Counted from the first letter of the stretch, positions 9,750 to 19,007 are shown. The stretch: 64,000 nucleotides of DNA from an uncultured Clostridia bacterium (GCA_947623505.1 CANQGT010000003.1:107783-171782), one strand, 5' to 3'. Notes: generated by a model from the sequence alone, not told the origin. Translations and numbers: made by a program.

Positions 9750-10462
9750 TATTTGCATACCTCTATCGCATCGGAAAGCGCCAAAGTCCCCTCATAAAGG
9801 CTTTTTCCGCATATCGCTCCGTAAAGCCCCTCGTTTTTCAGCGCCGTAATATCATTTATATCGCGTATTCCGCCAGAAGCCGTTATATTGCAGGAAACGG
9901 CTTTTTTCAGTTGCGAAAGCTGAGCGATATTCGGTCCGGCCAAAGTGCCGTCCTTGGAAATATCAGTATAAATTATCGTCTTAACGCCGATATCCTCCAT
10001 ACGCTTTGCAAGCTCCGTAAAATACACGTCGGAGTCTTCCGTCCAGCCCTCGGCGGCGGCGTAACCGTTTTTGGCGTCGATACCGACGGCCACGGCATCG
10101 CCGTATTCTCTTACCGCCTCTTTGACAAATCCGCTGTCCTTGAGCGCCGCCGAGCCGAGAATTACTCTGCCCGCGCCGCCGTTTATATAATATTCAATAT
10201 CATTCATTGAGCGAATACCGCCGCCCACCTCCACTTTAAGAGAGGTTTCACGAGCAACGGCAAGTATTATCCGCCCGTTTACGGGTTCTTTTTTAAGGGA
10301 GCCGTCGAGATCGACAATATGCGCCCACCGCGCCCCCTGCTTTTCAAAACCGACCGCCGTTTTCACAACGTCGTCCGCAACGCGGCGGGCAGTAGCGAAA
10401 TCGCCCTTGTAAAGCCGAACGGGCTTGCCGTTTATTATATCTATCGCCGGAAAAATTATCAT
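9749..10462 (-). CDS. hisA: ProFAR isomerase HisA
   Basis: About 237 residues with a TIM-barrel fold. The N-terminus [20 protein letters not shown], the half-barrel motif VEVGGGIRS (about 78) and [13 protein letters not shown] (about 170) identify HisA rather than HisF: the pair of catalytic Asp residues is in PAIDI and YTDISKDGT. It isomerises ProFAR to PRFAR. ATG 10462 has GGAG at 7 bases and overlaps the hisB stop (TGATG). hisF, usually the next gene, is absent here. Confidence 0.93.
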   Translation of the reverse strand: MIIFPAIDIINGKPVRLYKGDFATARRVADDVVKTAVGFEKQGARWAHIVDLDGSLKKEPVNGRIILAVARETSLKVEVGGGIRSMNDIEYYINGGAGRVILGSAALKDSGFVKEAVREYGDAVAVGIDAKNGYAAAEGWTEDSDVYFTELAKRMEDIGVKTIIYTDISKDGTLAGPNIAQLSQLKKAVSCNITASGGIRDINDITALKNEGLYGAICGKSLYEGTLALSDAIEVCK

Positions 10463-11037
10463 CACAAAACTCCCTTTGTGGAAAGCACTCCGCCGGAATT
10501 TTCGGCGGCCGCCTCTTTCATAGCGTGGGCAAACGCCTTGAATATCGCCTCTATACCGTGATGGGAATTAGAGCCGTACAGCAGATTTATATGCAGAGTT
10601 ATTCCCGCGTTTACGGCAAAAGCGCGGAAAAATTCCTCCGTGCAGCAGGTTTCGTAGTCGCCGCATCTTTCCTCATTGAAATCGGCCTTGAAAACAATGA
10701 AAGGTCTGTTTGAAATATCAAGAGCGCAAAACGCGAGACTTTCGTCCATAGGAATGTAAAAAGAGCCGTAGCGATTGATACCGCCCATATCGCCGAGCGC
10801 CTTTTTGAACGCCGCGCCCAGAGCGATGCCCGTATCCTCCACGGTATGGTGGGTATCAACTTCCAAATCGCCTTTTACGCTTATTTTAAGACCGAATCCG
10901 CCGTGAACGCCGAACGCCGTGAGCATATGGTCAAAAAAGCCTATGCCCGTTGAAACGCTCACATCTCCTCCGTCAAGATTTAGGGATATTTCGATTTTTG
11001 TTTCTTTTGTGTTTCTGCAAATTTCAGCAGTTCTCAT
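10462..11037 (-). CDS. hisB: Imidazoleglycerol-phosphate dehydratase HisB
   Basis: A 191-residue monofunctional IGPD. The metal-binding motifs are intact: GFFDHML (about 33), DTHHTVEDTGIALG (about 61), the CCTEEFFRAFA segment and GSNSHHGIEAIFKA near residue 158. It dehydrates IGP to imidazole acetol-phosphate. There is no fused histidinol-phosphatase domain. It sits 21 bp after the DUF3006 gene, and hisH, often adjacent to hisB, is missing. Confidence 0.95.
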   Translation of the reverse strand: MRTAEICRNTKETKIEISLNLDGGDVSVSTGIGFFDHMLTAFGVHGGFGLKISVKGDLEVDTHHTVEDTGIALGAAFKKALGDMGGINRYGSFYIPMDESLAFCALDISNRPFIVFKADFNEERCGDYETCCTEEFFRAFAVNAGITLHINLLYGSNSHHGIEAIFKAFAHAMKEAAAENSGGVLSTKGVL

Positions 11038-11058
11038 AATTTCACCGCCTGTATTATA

Positions 11059-11262
11059 TCAATCGGTAAACAGACTGTTCATAAGTCCGTCTATCCTCTT
11101 TTTTCTTTCGCGTGTTTCATCTCCGTCTATTTTAACGGTGATAACGTCGCCCTCAACGGCGTTTTCGGGCAGCACCTTTTTCGGAATATTCACAAATTCA
11201 AGGCTTTCAGTTTCGCAGACGGCAAAATCGCCCTCAAATCTGTCGATAATAAGCTTTTTCAC
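11059..11262 (-). CDS. DUF3006 domain protein
   Basis: A 67-residue protein that matches the DUF3006 pattern: IIDRFEGDFAVCETESLEFV near the N-terminus, a beta-rich core (NIPKKVLPENAVEGDVITVK) and a charged Arg/Lys C-terminus. These small proteins are repeatedly encoded next to ComEC/Rec2-like MBL proteins, exactly as here (2 bp after the MBL gene). The function is unknown; a structural partner or regulator of the MBL protein is inference from linkage. Confidence 0.8.
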   Translation of the reverse strand: MKKLIIDRFEGDFAVCETESLEFVNIPKKVLPENAVEGDVITVKIDGDETRERKKRIDGLMNSLFTD

Positions 11263-11264
11263 GT

Positions 11265-12170
11265 TTATTGCCCCTTTTCGCAGTACAGCGTCAGCCGAGA
11301 TTTATCGGAAACGATTGAAACGTCTCCGTTTTTATCCGTTCTGAGTATCCGCGCTCCCGCGGCTTTCAGAGTATCCAAAGCCTGCTTATGCGGGTGACCG
11401 TAAGAATTTCCGTCGCCCACCTCTATAACGGCAATCTGAGGAGAAACGGCGAAAATGAATTTTTCGCCGGACGCGGTATCGCTGCCGTGATGACCGACCT
11501 TGAGTACGTCGGCGTCAAGCGCATACGGATATTTTTTAAGAATCTCGTTTTCGGATTCCTTTTCGGCGTCGCCCATAAACAGAAAAACGTTTTGCCCGTA
11601 TTTCAGCTTTACAACGGCGGAATAATTGTTTAAATCATCGTATCCGCCGCCGACCGGCGCGAGAAATTCGATTTTCAAATCGTCTTCATTGACGATCACT
11701 CTGCCCGCCTTTGCCGTTGTTATGCCGAGGCCCTTATCCGAAATCGCCTGAAGCAGGTTTTCAAATGTTTTTGTGTCGGTTGAGGCTTTAGGCATAAATA
11801 TCTCGCCTATATCAAAGCCCTCCACTATTTCGCGCATACCGCCTATATGATCGGCATGCGGATGAGTGGCAACAAGATAATCTATTTTTTCATAACCGAG
11901 AGAGCGTATTTTCGCGGCAATAACTTCGCCGCTTTCCGAAATTCCCGCATCTATCAGCATACATTTTCCTTCGGGCAGCTGAATAAATTCACTATCGCCC
12001 TGCCCAACGTCAAGAAAATTTACAACAACGGTTCCGTCTGTTTGGAGGTTTTCGTCCGCGCTTTGGCGCTCGCCTATGGCCGCGCCGCCGAAAAAGTAAC
12101 CTCCTGCCGTGACCGCCGCGAAAATCACAAGCGTTATAAGCGCGTTTATGAGCTTTTTATTTTTCTTCAT
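11265..12170 (-). CDS. Exported ComEC/Rec2-like MBL-fold hydrolase
   Basis: A 301-residue protein with an N-terminal hydrophobic anchor or signal segment (about residues 8-28) followed by an MBL domain. Motifs are VVNFLDVGQGDSEFIQL (about 50), ATHPHADHIGGM (about 103), VFLFMGDAEKESE (about 196) and LKVGHHGSDTASG (about 220), the set found in the C-terminal domain of ComEC. It lacks the ComEC competence-domain membrane channel, so it resembles the widespread free-standing extracellular MBL proteins, which may act on nucleic acids or phosphodiesters. It overlaps hisD by 4 bp (ATGA), although it has no known role in histidine synthesis. Confidence 0.85.
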   Translation of the reverse strand: MKKNKKLINALITLVIFAAVTAGGYFFGGAAIGERQSADENLQTDGTVVVNFLDVGQGDSEFIQLPEGKCMLIDAGISESGEVIAAKIRSLGYEKIDYLVATHPHADHIGGMREIVEGFDIGEIFMPKASTDTKTFENLLQAISDKGLGITTAKAGRVIVNEDDLKIEFLAPVGGGYDDLNNYSAVVKLKYGQNVFLFMGDAEKESENEILKKYPYALDADVLKVGHHGSDTASGEKFIFAVSPQIAVIEVGDGNSYGHPHKQALDTLKAAGARILRTDKNGDVSIVSDKSRLTLYCEKGQ

Positions 12171-13453
12171 TTTTCAAGCCTTACTCTGATTGAGTTCGCG
12201 TGAGCCGTAAGCCCCTCGGTATTTGCGAGTGTGATTATCTCTTTTCCGGCCTTTTCAAGCTCGCCTTTCGTGTAGTAGATAAAAGAGGATTTTTTTACAA
12301 AGCTGTCAACCGAAAGCGGGCTGAAAAATCTTGCCGTGCCTCCCGTAGGCAACACGTGATTAGGCCCCGCGAAATAATCCCCCAGAGGCTCCGGCGACCA
12401 GTTGCCCAAAAATACCGAACCCGCGTTGTCGATCATTCCGATATATTTTAGCGGTTCCTCAACGCAAAGCTCAAGATGCTCCGGCGCGAGATCGTTCGCG
12501 AACTCTATCGCCTGCTTTATATCCTCACAAACGATTATTTCGCCGTAATTATTTAATGATTCCTCTATTATTTTCCATCTTTCAAGAGAGGTGAGCTGCT
12601 TTTCTATTTCCCTTGAAGCTGTCTTTGCCAATGATTCCGAAGTTGTGAGCAATATTGCGGACGCCATTTTGTCGTGCTCCGCCTGGCTCATAAGATCAGC
12701 CGCCAAAAACTTGGGATCGGCGCTTTTGTCCGCAATTATAAGTATTTCGGACGGCCCCGCCACCATATCGATATCGACTACTCCGTAAAGCAGCTTTTTG
12801 GCCGTGGCAACAAAGATGTTTCCGGGGCCGACTATTTTATCCACCTTTGGTATCGTTTCGGTGCCGTAAGCAAGAGCGGCTACTGCCTGAGCGCCTCCGC
12901 AGAGGAACACCCTGTCAACTCCGGCAGCGGCGGCCGCCGCCATAATATTCGGATTCGGTTCGCCGTCCTTAGACGGAGGCGTAACCATTATTATTTCTTT
13001 TACTCCCGCTATTTTCGCGGGTATCGCGTTCATCAAAACAGAGCTCGGATACGCCGCCGTGCCGCCGGGAACGTATATTCCCACCCTATGCAGACCGCGC
13101 ACGCGCTGCCCCATTATAACGCCGTTTTCGTTTGAGGTGAACCAGCTCTGCCGCGCCTGGCGCGTATGGAAATCGTAAATATTGTTTTTCGCGTCAATAA
13201 GCGCCTTTTTGAAATTACCGTCCGCGGCGTCGAGATAAGCGTCAAGTTCTTCTTTTTCAACAGAGATTTTTTTCGGAGCGGATCCGTCGAAACGCACGGT
13301 ATATTCCCTGAGCGCCTCGTCGCCGCCTTCTTTTACTCCGCCGATTATTGAAGAAACAATCTCAACGATTTTTGGATCTGTTTCGGCATTGCGCTTTTTT
13401 AAAGCCTCTATCAAAGCGTATTCGCTTTTTCCGTCCGCTTTTGTAATTTTCAT
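12167..13453 (-). CDS. hisD: Histidinol dehydrogenase HisD
   Basis: A 428-residue protein of normal length. The family signatures are VGIYVPGGTAAYPSSVLMN (about 125), DKIVGPGNIFVATAKKLL (about 205), IDMVAGPSEILIIAD (about 229) and LAPEHLELC (about 340), with the metal-binding segment near GPNHVLPTGGTARFFSPLSV. It catalyses the last two steps of histidine synthesis. Starts at ATG 13453 after GAGGTGG, 12 bp past the hisZG stop. Confidence 0.96.
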   Translation of the reverse strand: MKITKADGKSEYALIEALKKRNAETDPKIVEIVSSIIGGVKEGGDEALREYTVRFDGSAPKKISVEKEELDAYLDAADGNFKKALIDAKNNIYDFHTRQARQSWFTSNENGVIMGQRVRGLHRVGIYVPGGTAAYPSSVLMNAIPAKIAGVKEIIMVTPPSKDGEPNPNIMAAAAAAGVDRVFLCGGAQAVAALAYGTETIPKVDKIVGPGNIFVATAKKLLYGVVDIDMVAGPSEILIIADKSADPKFLAADLMSQAEHDKMASAILLTTSESLAKTASREIEKQLTSLERWKIIEESLNNYGEIIVCEDIKQAIEFANDLAPEHLELCVEEPLKYIGMIDNAGSVFLGNWSPEPLGDYFAGPNHVLPTGGTARFFSPLSVDSFVKKSSFIYYTKGELEKAGKEIITLANTEGLTAHANSIRVRLEK

Positions 13454-13465
13454 TTATATTCCACC

Positions 13466-15079
13466 TCACACCTTGCTTGCAAGTTCCAAATCCGCAAGAA
13501 ACGATTCGATTTCTTCCTTGCGCAACTTCATCGAAGCTATATTCACTATCACGCGCGCGGAAATAGGCATTATCTCTTCAACGGCGACAAGGCCGTTTTC
13601 CCTTAAAGTGGAGCCTGTTTCCACTATATCCACTATTCCGTCCGCGAGGCCGAGCAGCGGCGCAAGCTCCACGCTGCCCTCTATCTTTATAACGTCTACG
13701 TCCATTCCCTTTGATTTAAAAAATTCGCTTGCCACCTTGGGGTATTTCGACGCAACGGTTTTTCTTTTGTAACCCGCGTAAAAATCCGTTCCCTCGGGGC
13801 ACGCCAGCACGAATCTGCATTTTCCCATATTGAGATCCAAAACCTCATAAAACGAACTGCTGTGCTCAACAATAGTGTCTTTTCCGACTATTCCTATATC
13901 ACACACGCCGTGCTCAACATAAGTGATAACGTCCGGCGCTTTCGACAGCACCGCCTCATATCCGTCAACGGGAATTATCAGCCTTCTGCCCTTGTTTTCA
14001 AGCTCGCCTGTATCAAGTCCCATTTTCTTAAACAGCCTTACCGAGGATTTTTCAAGCCTGCCCTTCGTGAGAGCTATGCGTATCGGCCTTTCGATATTTA
14101 TAATCTCGTTTTTCGCTTCGCAAAGCGGATTTACGTCTACCGAAAAGCCTATTGCGGGGCAGTCAAGACCAAACTCGCCGATAAGATTATCGTATCTTCC
14201 CCCGGAGAGAACGGTAACTCCGGAACCCTCGGCATAACCTCTGAAAATAACGCCGGTGTAATAATTCGAGCGATTGACAAGACCGAGATCTATTATTACG
14301 TTTTCCGAAACGCCGGATTCCTCAAGCCTTTCAAAAAGCGTTTTCAGATAATCGAGCGCCTTATTTGACTCCGCGCTTTTATAGAGACTTCTCGCTTCGG
14401 CAAGCACGTCGGACGAGCCGAAAAGGCGCGGCAGCTTTTTAAGCGCGGCAACTTCGGGACATGGCTCAAGCCTGCCGAGCATATCGCCGAGCGCGGCGTA
14501 ATTTTTGCGCTCCGTAAAATTGCAAATATCCGCCTTTTGAGTCGGGGTAAGCGCCATTTTACTCAATATGGCGTTGAAAAATCCGGCGTGGCCGATTTCC
14601 AGCTTATACGAGCCGAGCATAGATCTTTTCAGCGCCTCAACAGCCATTGAAATCACTTCAATATCGGCCTCAAGAGAACCGTCGCCCAAAAGCTCTATTC
14701 CGCTTTGAGGAATCTCGTCCGTTCTGCCCGCGAGCACCTTGTTTTTAGCAAAAATATTTTGGTTATAAAAAAGGCGCACGGGAAAATCCGCATCTTTAAG
14801 CCTTGTCGCGGCAAGGCGGGCGATAGGCATTGTGTTATCCGGCCTGAGAACCGTGGTTCTTCCGTAATTATCGGTAAGCTTATACATATCGTCGGCCTCA
14901 ATGCCGCTGTTGCCGTTGCTGAAAACGTCAAAATACTCTATCGCCGGTGTGATTACCCGACGGTACCCTCTTTCTTTATAAAGAGCCGAAAGCGCCGATT
15001 CAACATTCTTTCTGTCATCAGATTCGTCAAAAAGAAAATCCCTGCTTCCGTCCGGCGTTATGTTGGCGTATCTTTTCAT
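13466..15079 (-). CDS. hisZG: Fused HisZ-HisG: ATP phosphoribosyltransferase regulatory plus catalytic subunit
   Basis: A single 537-residue frame joins two proteins that are normally separate. Residues 1 to about 320 are HisZ, a histidyl-tRNA-synthetase paralogue (TPDGSRDFLFDE at the N-terminus; TVLRPDNTMPIARLAATRL motif-2-like; SGGRYDNLIGEFGLDCPAIG motif-3-like). Residues about 328-537 are short-form HisG (RPIRIALTKGRLEKSSVRLF, GIVGKDTIVE, DGIVDIVETGSTLRENGL phosphate-binding loop). Short HisG requires HisZ to form an active, feedback-regulated complex, so the fusion fixes 1:1 stoichiometry. The linker (about residues 315-328) is short. No stop or frameshift is visible at the junction. It is the first gene after its own promoter. 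Confidence 0.93.
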   Translation of the reverse strand: MKRYANITPDGSRDFLFDESDDRKNVESALSALYKERGYRRVITPAIEYFDVFSNGNSGIEADDMYKLTDNYGRTTVLRPDNTMPIARLAATRLKDADFPVRLFYNQNIFAKNKVLAGRTDEIPQSGIELLGDGSLEADIEVISMAVEALKRSMLGSYKLEIGHAGFFNAILSKMALTPTQKADICNFTERKNYAALGDMLGRLEPCPEVAALKKLPRLFGSSDVLAEARSLYKSAESNKALDYLKTLFERLEESGVSENVIIDLGLVNRSNYYTGVIFRGYAEGSGVTVLSGGRYDNLIGEFGLDCPAIGFSVDVNPLCEAKNEIINIERPIRIALTKGRLEKSSVRLFKKMGLDTGELENKGRRLIIPVDGYEAVLSKAPDVITYVEHGVCDIGIVGKDTIVEHSSSFYEVLDLNMGKCRFVLACPEGTDFYAGYKRKTVASKYPKVASEFFKSKGMDVDVIKIEGSVELAPLLGLADGIVDIVETGSTLRENGLVAVEEIMPISARVIVNIASMKLRKEEIESFLADLELASKV

Positions 15080-15097
15080 ATATATCTCCCTGTTGCT

Positions 15098-15147
15098 TTA
15101 GCGTGTTAACGTGGTAATATGCTAACATATTAAACCGCGTTTGTCAA
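15098..15147 (-). promoter_or_regulatory. Promoter and candidate operator of the his cluster
   Basis: On the minus strand TTGACA (15142-15147) and TAGCAT (15119-15124) are separated by 17 bases. Two near-identical direct repeats, TGTTAACGTGGTAA (15104-15117) and TGCTAACATATTAA (15120-15133) on the plus strand, cover the -10 and start site. TTAGC/GCTAA also form an outer inverted repeat (15098-15102 and 15121-15125). This fits repressor control, possibly by a TrpR/YerC-type HisR regulator (inference). The leader is only about 35 nt, so no T-box is present. Confidence 0.6.
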
Positions 15148-15164
15148 CAACCAAATATAATAAA

Positions 15165-18100
15165 CTAAAACAGCGATATTTGATTGCTTTCGGGCAAATC
15201 GCCGAGAGCTCCGCAGTTCCTCAGCGACTGAACCACCGACGTTCCCACCTGCGCTCTTGCCATAAGATCATCGCAGGAAAGGAAATCACCGTTACCGTCG
15301 TTTACCGCGTCATAAATCGCTTTTGCGGCGTTTTGACCTATGCCCTTGATGGCAAGAAACGGCAGCCTTATTTTTCCGTTTTCTATTTTATACACGCGCC
15401 AGTCGGATTTATAAAGATCGACGGGGAGAAATTCTATTCCGCGCGCAAGCATTTCTATTATGACCTGCAAAACGACGTAAGTGCCCTCGTCTTTATCCGT
15501 TTTTTCCTCTTTGTCGTCCTTTTCGCTTATTTCTTTCATTTTTCTTTTAACCGCGTCGTGCCCCGCAACGGCCGCGTCGGCGTCTATAGCCTCGCCGCGG
15601 ACGGTGAAATAGGCGGCGTAAAATTCAAGCGGACGGTAAATTTTATACCACGCAAGGCGCAGAGCGGCGATAACGTAAGCGGCGGCGTGAGCCTTGGGAA
15701 ACATATATTTTATTTTGTAGCAGGAATCTATGTACCACTGCTCAACGCCCACCGTTTTCATAGCCTCTTCATAGGGAGGCAGTTTTTCGGGAGCCTTGCC
15801 CTTTCTTGTTATCTCCATAATATTGAAGCAATCTATCTTTGAAAGGGGCGACGGCTTTCCGGTTTTCTTTTCGTATGCTTCCGCTTTGTGGATAAGATAC
15901 GTCATAATATCGTCACGGCAGCCGATAACCTCGGATATGGTGCAGGTTTTGTTTTGGATAAGCTCCTGCGCGTTGCCGAGCCAAACGTTTGTGCCGTGAG
16001 AAAGACCGGAAATCTGAAGCAAATCGGCAAAATTCTTAGGCTGAGCTTCCTCCAGCATTCCTATAACGAACGGCGTGCCCATTTCGGGTATGGCGAGCGT
16101 GCCTGTTTTGCAGTCGATATCATCAGGCGAAACGCCTATCGGCTCGGTTGAGGTTATGAGTTTATATATTTTCGGATCGCACAGATCAACGTCCATAACC
16201 GGTATTCCTGTTGAATCCTCAAGATACTTGTAAAGCGTGGGATTATCGTGGCCAAGCTCGTCCAGCTTCAGCAGAGTATCGTGAAGCGAATTTTTAAAAT
16301 CGAAATGTGTTGTATATGTACCCTTGGTTTTATCGTTTGACGGGTACTGTATCGGGGTGAAATCCTCAACGGAATACTCGGAGGGAACAACTACCATTCC
16401 GCCGGGGTGCTGGCCTGTAGTTCTCTTTATTCCCGTGCAGCCGGCGGAGAGCCTGTCTATCTCTGCTTTTGAGATTCCGTTAAGCAGATCTCTTTCCTCA
16501 AGATATTTCTTCACATAGCCGTAAGCGGTTTTTTCCGCCACGGTGGACATAGTGCCCGCTTTGAAAACGTATTCCTTGCCGAAAAGCTCCTCGGTGAATC
16601 TGTGGGAGCGCGACTGATATTCGCCGGAAAAATTAAGGTCTATATCAGGTTCCTTATCGCCGTCAAATCCGAGGAAGGTTTCAAACGGAATTTCGTGCCC
16701 GTCTCGTTTCATCGGCTTACCGCACACGGGGCAGTTTTTCGGCGGCAGATCAAAGCCGGAGCCGACCTCGCCATGGGTGAAAAATTCGCTGTGCCTGCAA
16801 TTTTGGCAATAGTAATGCGGGGATAACGGATTTACCTCCGAAATCCCGCTTAAATGAGCGACAAGAGACGAACCTACGGAACCCCTTGAGCCGACAAGAT
16901 AACCGTTTTTCTCGCTTTCCTCAACAAGGCGCTTCGCGATAACATAAAGAACGCCGAAACCGTGAGTTATTATCGAATCAAGCTCTCTTTCAAGCCTTTG
17001 CGCAACGTATTCGGGCACGGGATCGCCGTAAAGCGCCTTTGCCCTTGACCAGCATTTTTCGGTGAGCTCCTCGTTCGCTCCGTCAATATGCGGCTGAAAA
17101 GTTCCGGGGGGTATGGGCGGTATATCGTCCATTATCATATCGGCTATTTTATTCGGATTATCGATAACAAATTCCTTTGCCCTGTCGCCCGCCCAGGCGA
17201 AATCGGCAAGCATCTCATCGGTGGTTTTAAAATAGAGGGGGGCCTGGATATCGGCGTCCTCAAAGCCTTTTGAGGCCATTATAACAGAGCGGAATATCGC
17301 GTCATTCTCATCAAGAAAATGCACGTCACCCGTGGCGACGGTGAGCTTGCCGAGTTTATCGGCCATGGCCACTATTTTTTTGTTTATATCTATAAGATCC
17401 TGTTCACTGTTGACCTTCCAATAGACGTTTTTTCTCTCCTCGCCCTTTTTGCCTGTAACATATTCCTCGCTGCCTGTGCGCAGCATAAAGGCATTGTTCC
17501 CGTTTGGCTGAATTTCCAAATAATCATAAAACGACGCTATTTTTTCAAGTTCTTCATCGCTTTTTTCCTCAAGTATCGCCTGATACACCTCGCCCTGCTC
17601 GCAGGCGGAGCCTATAATCAGCCCGTCCCTCTTTTTCGCCAGCAGACTTTTGGGGATAAGAGGGCGCGATTTGAAAGTATTTATACTCGAAGAGGATATT
17701 AGTTCATAGAGATTTTTTCTGCCGTATTTTCTTTCTTCCTTAGGTATTGAGGTGTCAAAAGAAGTGTCTTCCTTTACAAGCAGAATTATATGATAACGCT
17801 TAAACTGATTGTTTTTAAGCGCCATAAAATCGGGGTACTTTTCATCATCGACAAGATAGCCCTCCATACCGAGCAGCAGCTTTATCTTGCCTTTTGCCGC
17901 CTTATATGCCTCCGGCAAAGCCTGAACAACGCCGTGGTCGGTTACGGCTATGGCTCTGTGCCCCCATTTTATCGCCCTCTCTATAATCGCTTTCGGAGTC
18001 GAAATACCGTCCATTTCCGAATAAGAGGTATGGAGATGGAGCTCCACCCTTTTTTCGGCGGCATTATCCTCTTTTTCGGCTTTTTCAACGCTTTGCACGG

Positions 18101-19007
18101 AATTGGGCGTTATAATGTATTCATTCGCGAATTTATCGTTGTTGTAATCGCCCTTTACTATTACGGTTTTTACGCTTTCGAGCTTATTTACGAGGCGTTC
18201 CACAGCTTCTTTTCTGTCGAAAACCTTTACGCTTACCGACGACGTGTAATCCGTTATATCAAAAGTGAGTATCTTATTTATGCCGCTTTTTGTGTCTTTT
18301 ACGTCGATTTTAAGAATATCGCCCCATACCGTGACCTTACCCGAATCGGAAGTAAGCTCTTTTATCGGCTGCGGCTTATTGCGTATCGATGCGCCGTAAA
18401 TTGTTTTAACGGTGTCGATATACAAAGGCAGGTCTTTCATAAGCTCGTGTTTTACGCTTTTTGCTTCTTTTTGCCTGAGTGATTTCTCTTTTGCTTCTTT
18501 ATCCTTAACGGCTTTTTCTATTTCTTTTTCAATATCGTATTCCTCGGACTCAATAAATTTTACTTTTACGCCGAGCCCGAACATATCAAGAACGGCGTCC
18601 TCGGTATCTTTATCGACTCCGAATTTTTCCAAAACTTCAAGACCGCCCTTTTTAAGAAAAACGCGCAGAATATCGCCGTCAAGCTCCGCGCGAGCGCCCT
18701 CGAAAAAGCCGTTCGCGGCGGTATTCTTCCTGCGCACGAACTCTATAACGGAGGCAAAATACGCCGTTTCAAAAAGATCGCTCATATATCTCGGCTTTAT
18801 GTAAAATTTCTTTAAACCGAGCTTTTCTTTTATGCTGTTTTCAGCGGCCTCTATCTCGCTGTACGGCACAAGCTCGCGCAGAAAAACGATAAGCTCCGCC
18901 TCGCGGCTTTCCCTTTTTACGGTAATGCCCTTTATCTCTCCGCCGCCAAGGCAGGAAAGCTGATAATTATTCACCAAACCGTTAAAATATTCCGAAAATA
19001 ATCCCAT
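15165..19007 (-). CDS. polC: PolC-type DNA polymerase III alpha subunit lacking the exonuclease domain
   Basis: A 1280-residue replicative polymerase. Domains in order: N-terminal region (1-220), OB fold (about 223-300), PHP domain starting VELHLHTSYSEMDG (about 321), Zn-binding region with CQNC and CPVC, and the family-C catalytic core with PDIDLNFSGEYQ (about 785). In typical PolC the PHP domain is interrupted after the GMEGYLVDD-like strand by a DEDD 3'-5' exonuclease of about 165 residues (VFDVETTGL motif). Here GMEGYLVDDEKYPD runs straight into the second half of PHP (FKRYHIILLVK). The overall deficit against the roughly 1430-residue family length matches that domain. It overlaps the ispG stop by one base (TAATG). 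Confidence 0.95.
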   Translation of the reverse strand: MGLFSEYFNGLVNNYQLSCLGGGEIKGITVKRESREAELIVFLRELVPYSEIEAAENSIKEKLGLKKFYIKPRYMSDLFETAYFASVIEFVRRKNTAANGFFEGARAELDGDILRVFLKKGGLEVLEKFGVDKDTEDAVLDMFGLGVKVKFIESEEYDIEKEIEKAVKDKEAKEKSLRQKEAKSVKHELMKDLPLYIDTVKTIYGASIRNKPQPIKELTSDSGKVTVWGDILKIDVKDTKSGINKILTFDITDYTSSVSVKVFDRKEAVERLVNKLESVKTVIVKGDYNNDKFANEYIITPNSVQSVEKAEKEDNAAEKRVELHLHTSYSEMDGISTPKAIIERAIKWGHRAIAVTDHGVVQALPEAYKAAKGKIKLLLGMEGYLVDDEKYPDFMALKNNQFKRYHIILLVKEDTSFDTSIPKEERKYGRKNLYELISSSSINTFKSRPLIPKSLLAKKRDGLIIGSACEQGEVYQAILEEKSDEELEKIASFYDYLEIQPNGNNAFMLRTGSEEYVTGKKGEERKNVYWKVNSEQDLIDINKKIVAMADKLGKLTVATGDVHFLDENDAIFRSVIMASKGFEDADIQAPLYFKTTDEMLADFAWAGDRAKEFVIDNPNKIADMIMDDIPPIPPGTFQPHIDGANEELTEKCWSRAKALYGDPVPEYVAQRLERELDSIITHGFGVLYVIAKRLVEESEKNGYLVGSRGSVGSSLVAHLSGISEVNPLSPHYYCQNCRHSEFFTHGEVGSGFDLPPKNCPVCGKPMKRDGHEIPFETFLGFDGDKEPDIDLNFSGEYQSRSHRFTEELFGKEYVFKAGTMSTVAEKTAYGYVKKYLEERDLLNGISKAEIDRLSAGCTGIKRTTGQHPGGMVVVPSEYSVEDFTPIQYPSNDKTKGTYTTHFDFKNSLHDTLLKLDELGHDNPTLYKYLEDSTGIPVMDVDLCDPKIYKLITSTEPIGVSPDDIDCKTGTLAIPEMGTPFVIGMLEEAQPKNFADLLQISGLSHGTNVWLGNAQELIQNKTCTISEVIGCRDDIMTYLIHKAEAYEKKTGKPSPLSKIDCFNIMEITRKGKAPEKLPPYEEAMKTVGVEQWYIDSCYKIKYMFPKAHAAAYVIAALRLAWYKIYRPLEFYAAYFTVRGEAIDADAAVAGHDAVKRKMKEISEKDDKEEKTDKDEGTYVVLQVIIEMLARGIEFLPVDLYKSDWRVYKIENGKIRLPFLAIKGIGQNAAKAIYDAVNDGNGDFLSCDDLMARAQVGTSVVQSLRNCGALGDLPESNQISLF

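Noticed and set aside
15080..15164. T-box or other leader riboswitch before hisZG
   Set aside because: The leader is about 35 nt from the promoter to the ATG, too short for a T-box; direct repeats fit a protein operator better.
15141..15842. Plus-strand frame of about 230 codons opposite the polC C-terminus
   Set aside because: It lies wholly antisense to conserved PolC sequence and shows no domain.
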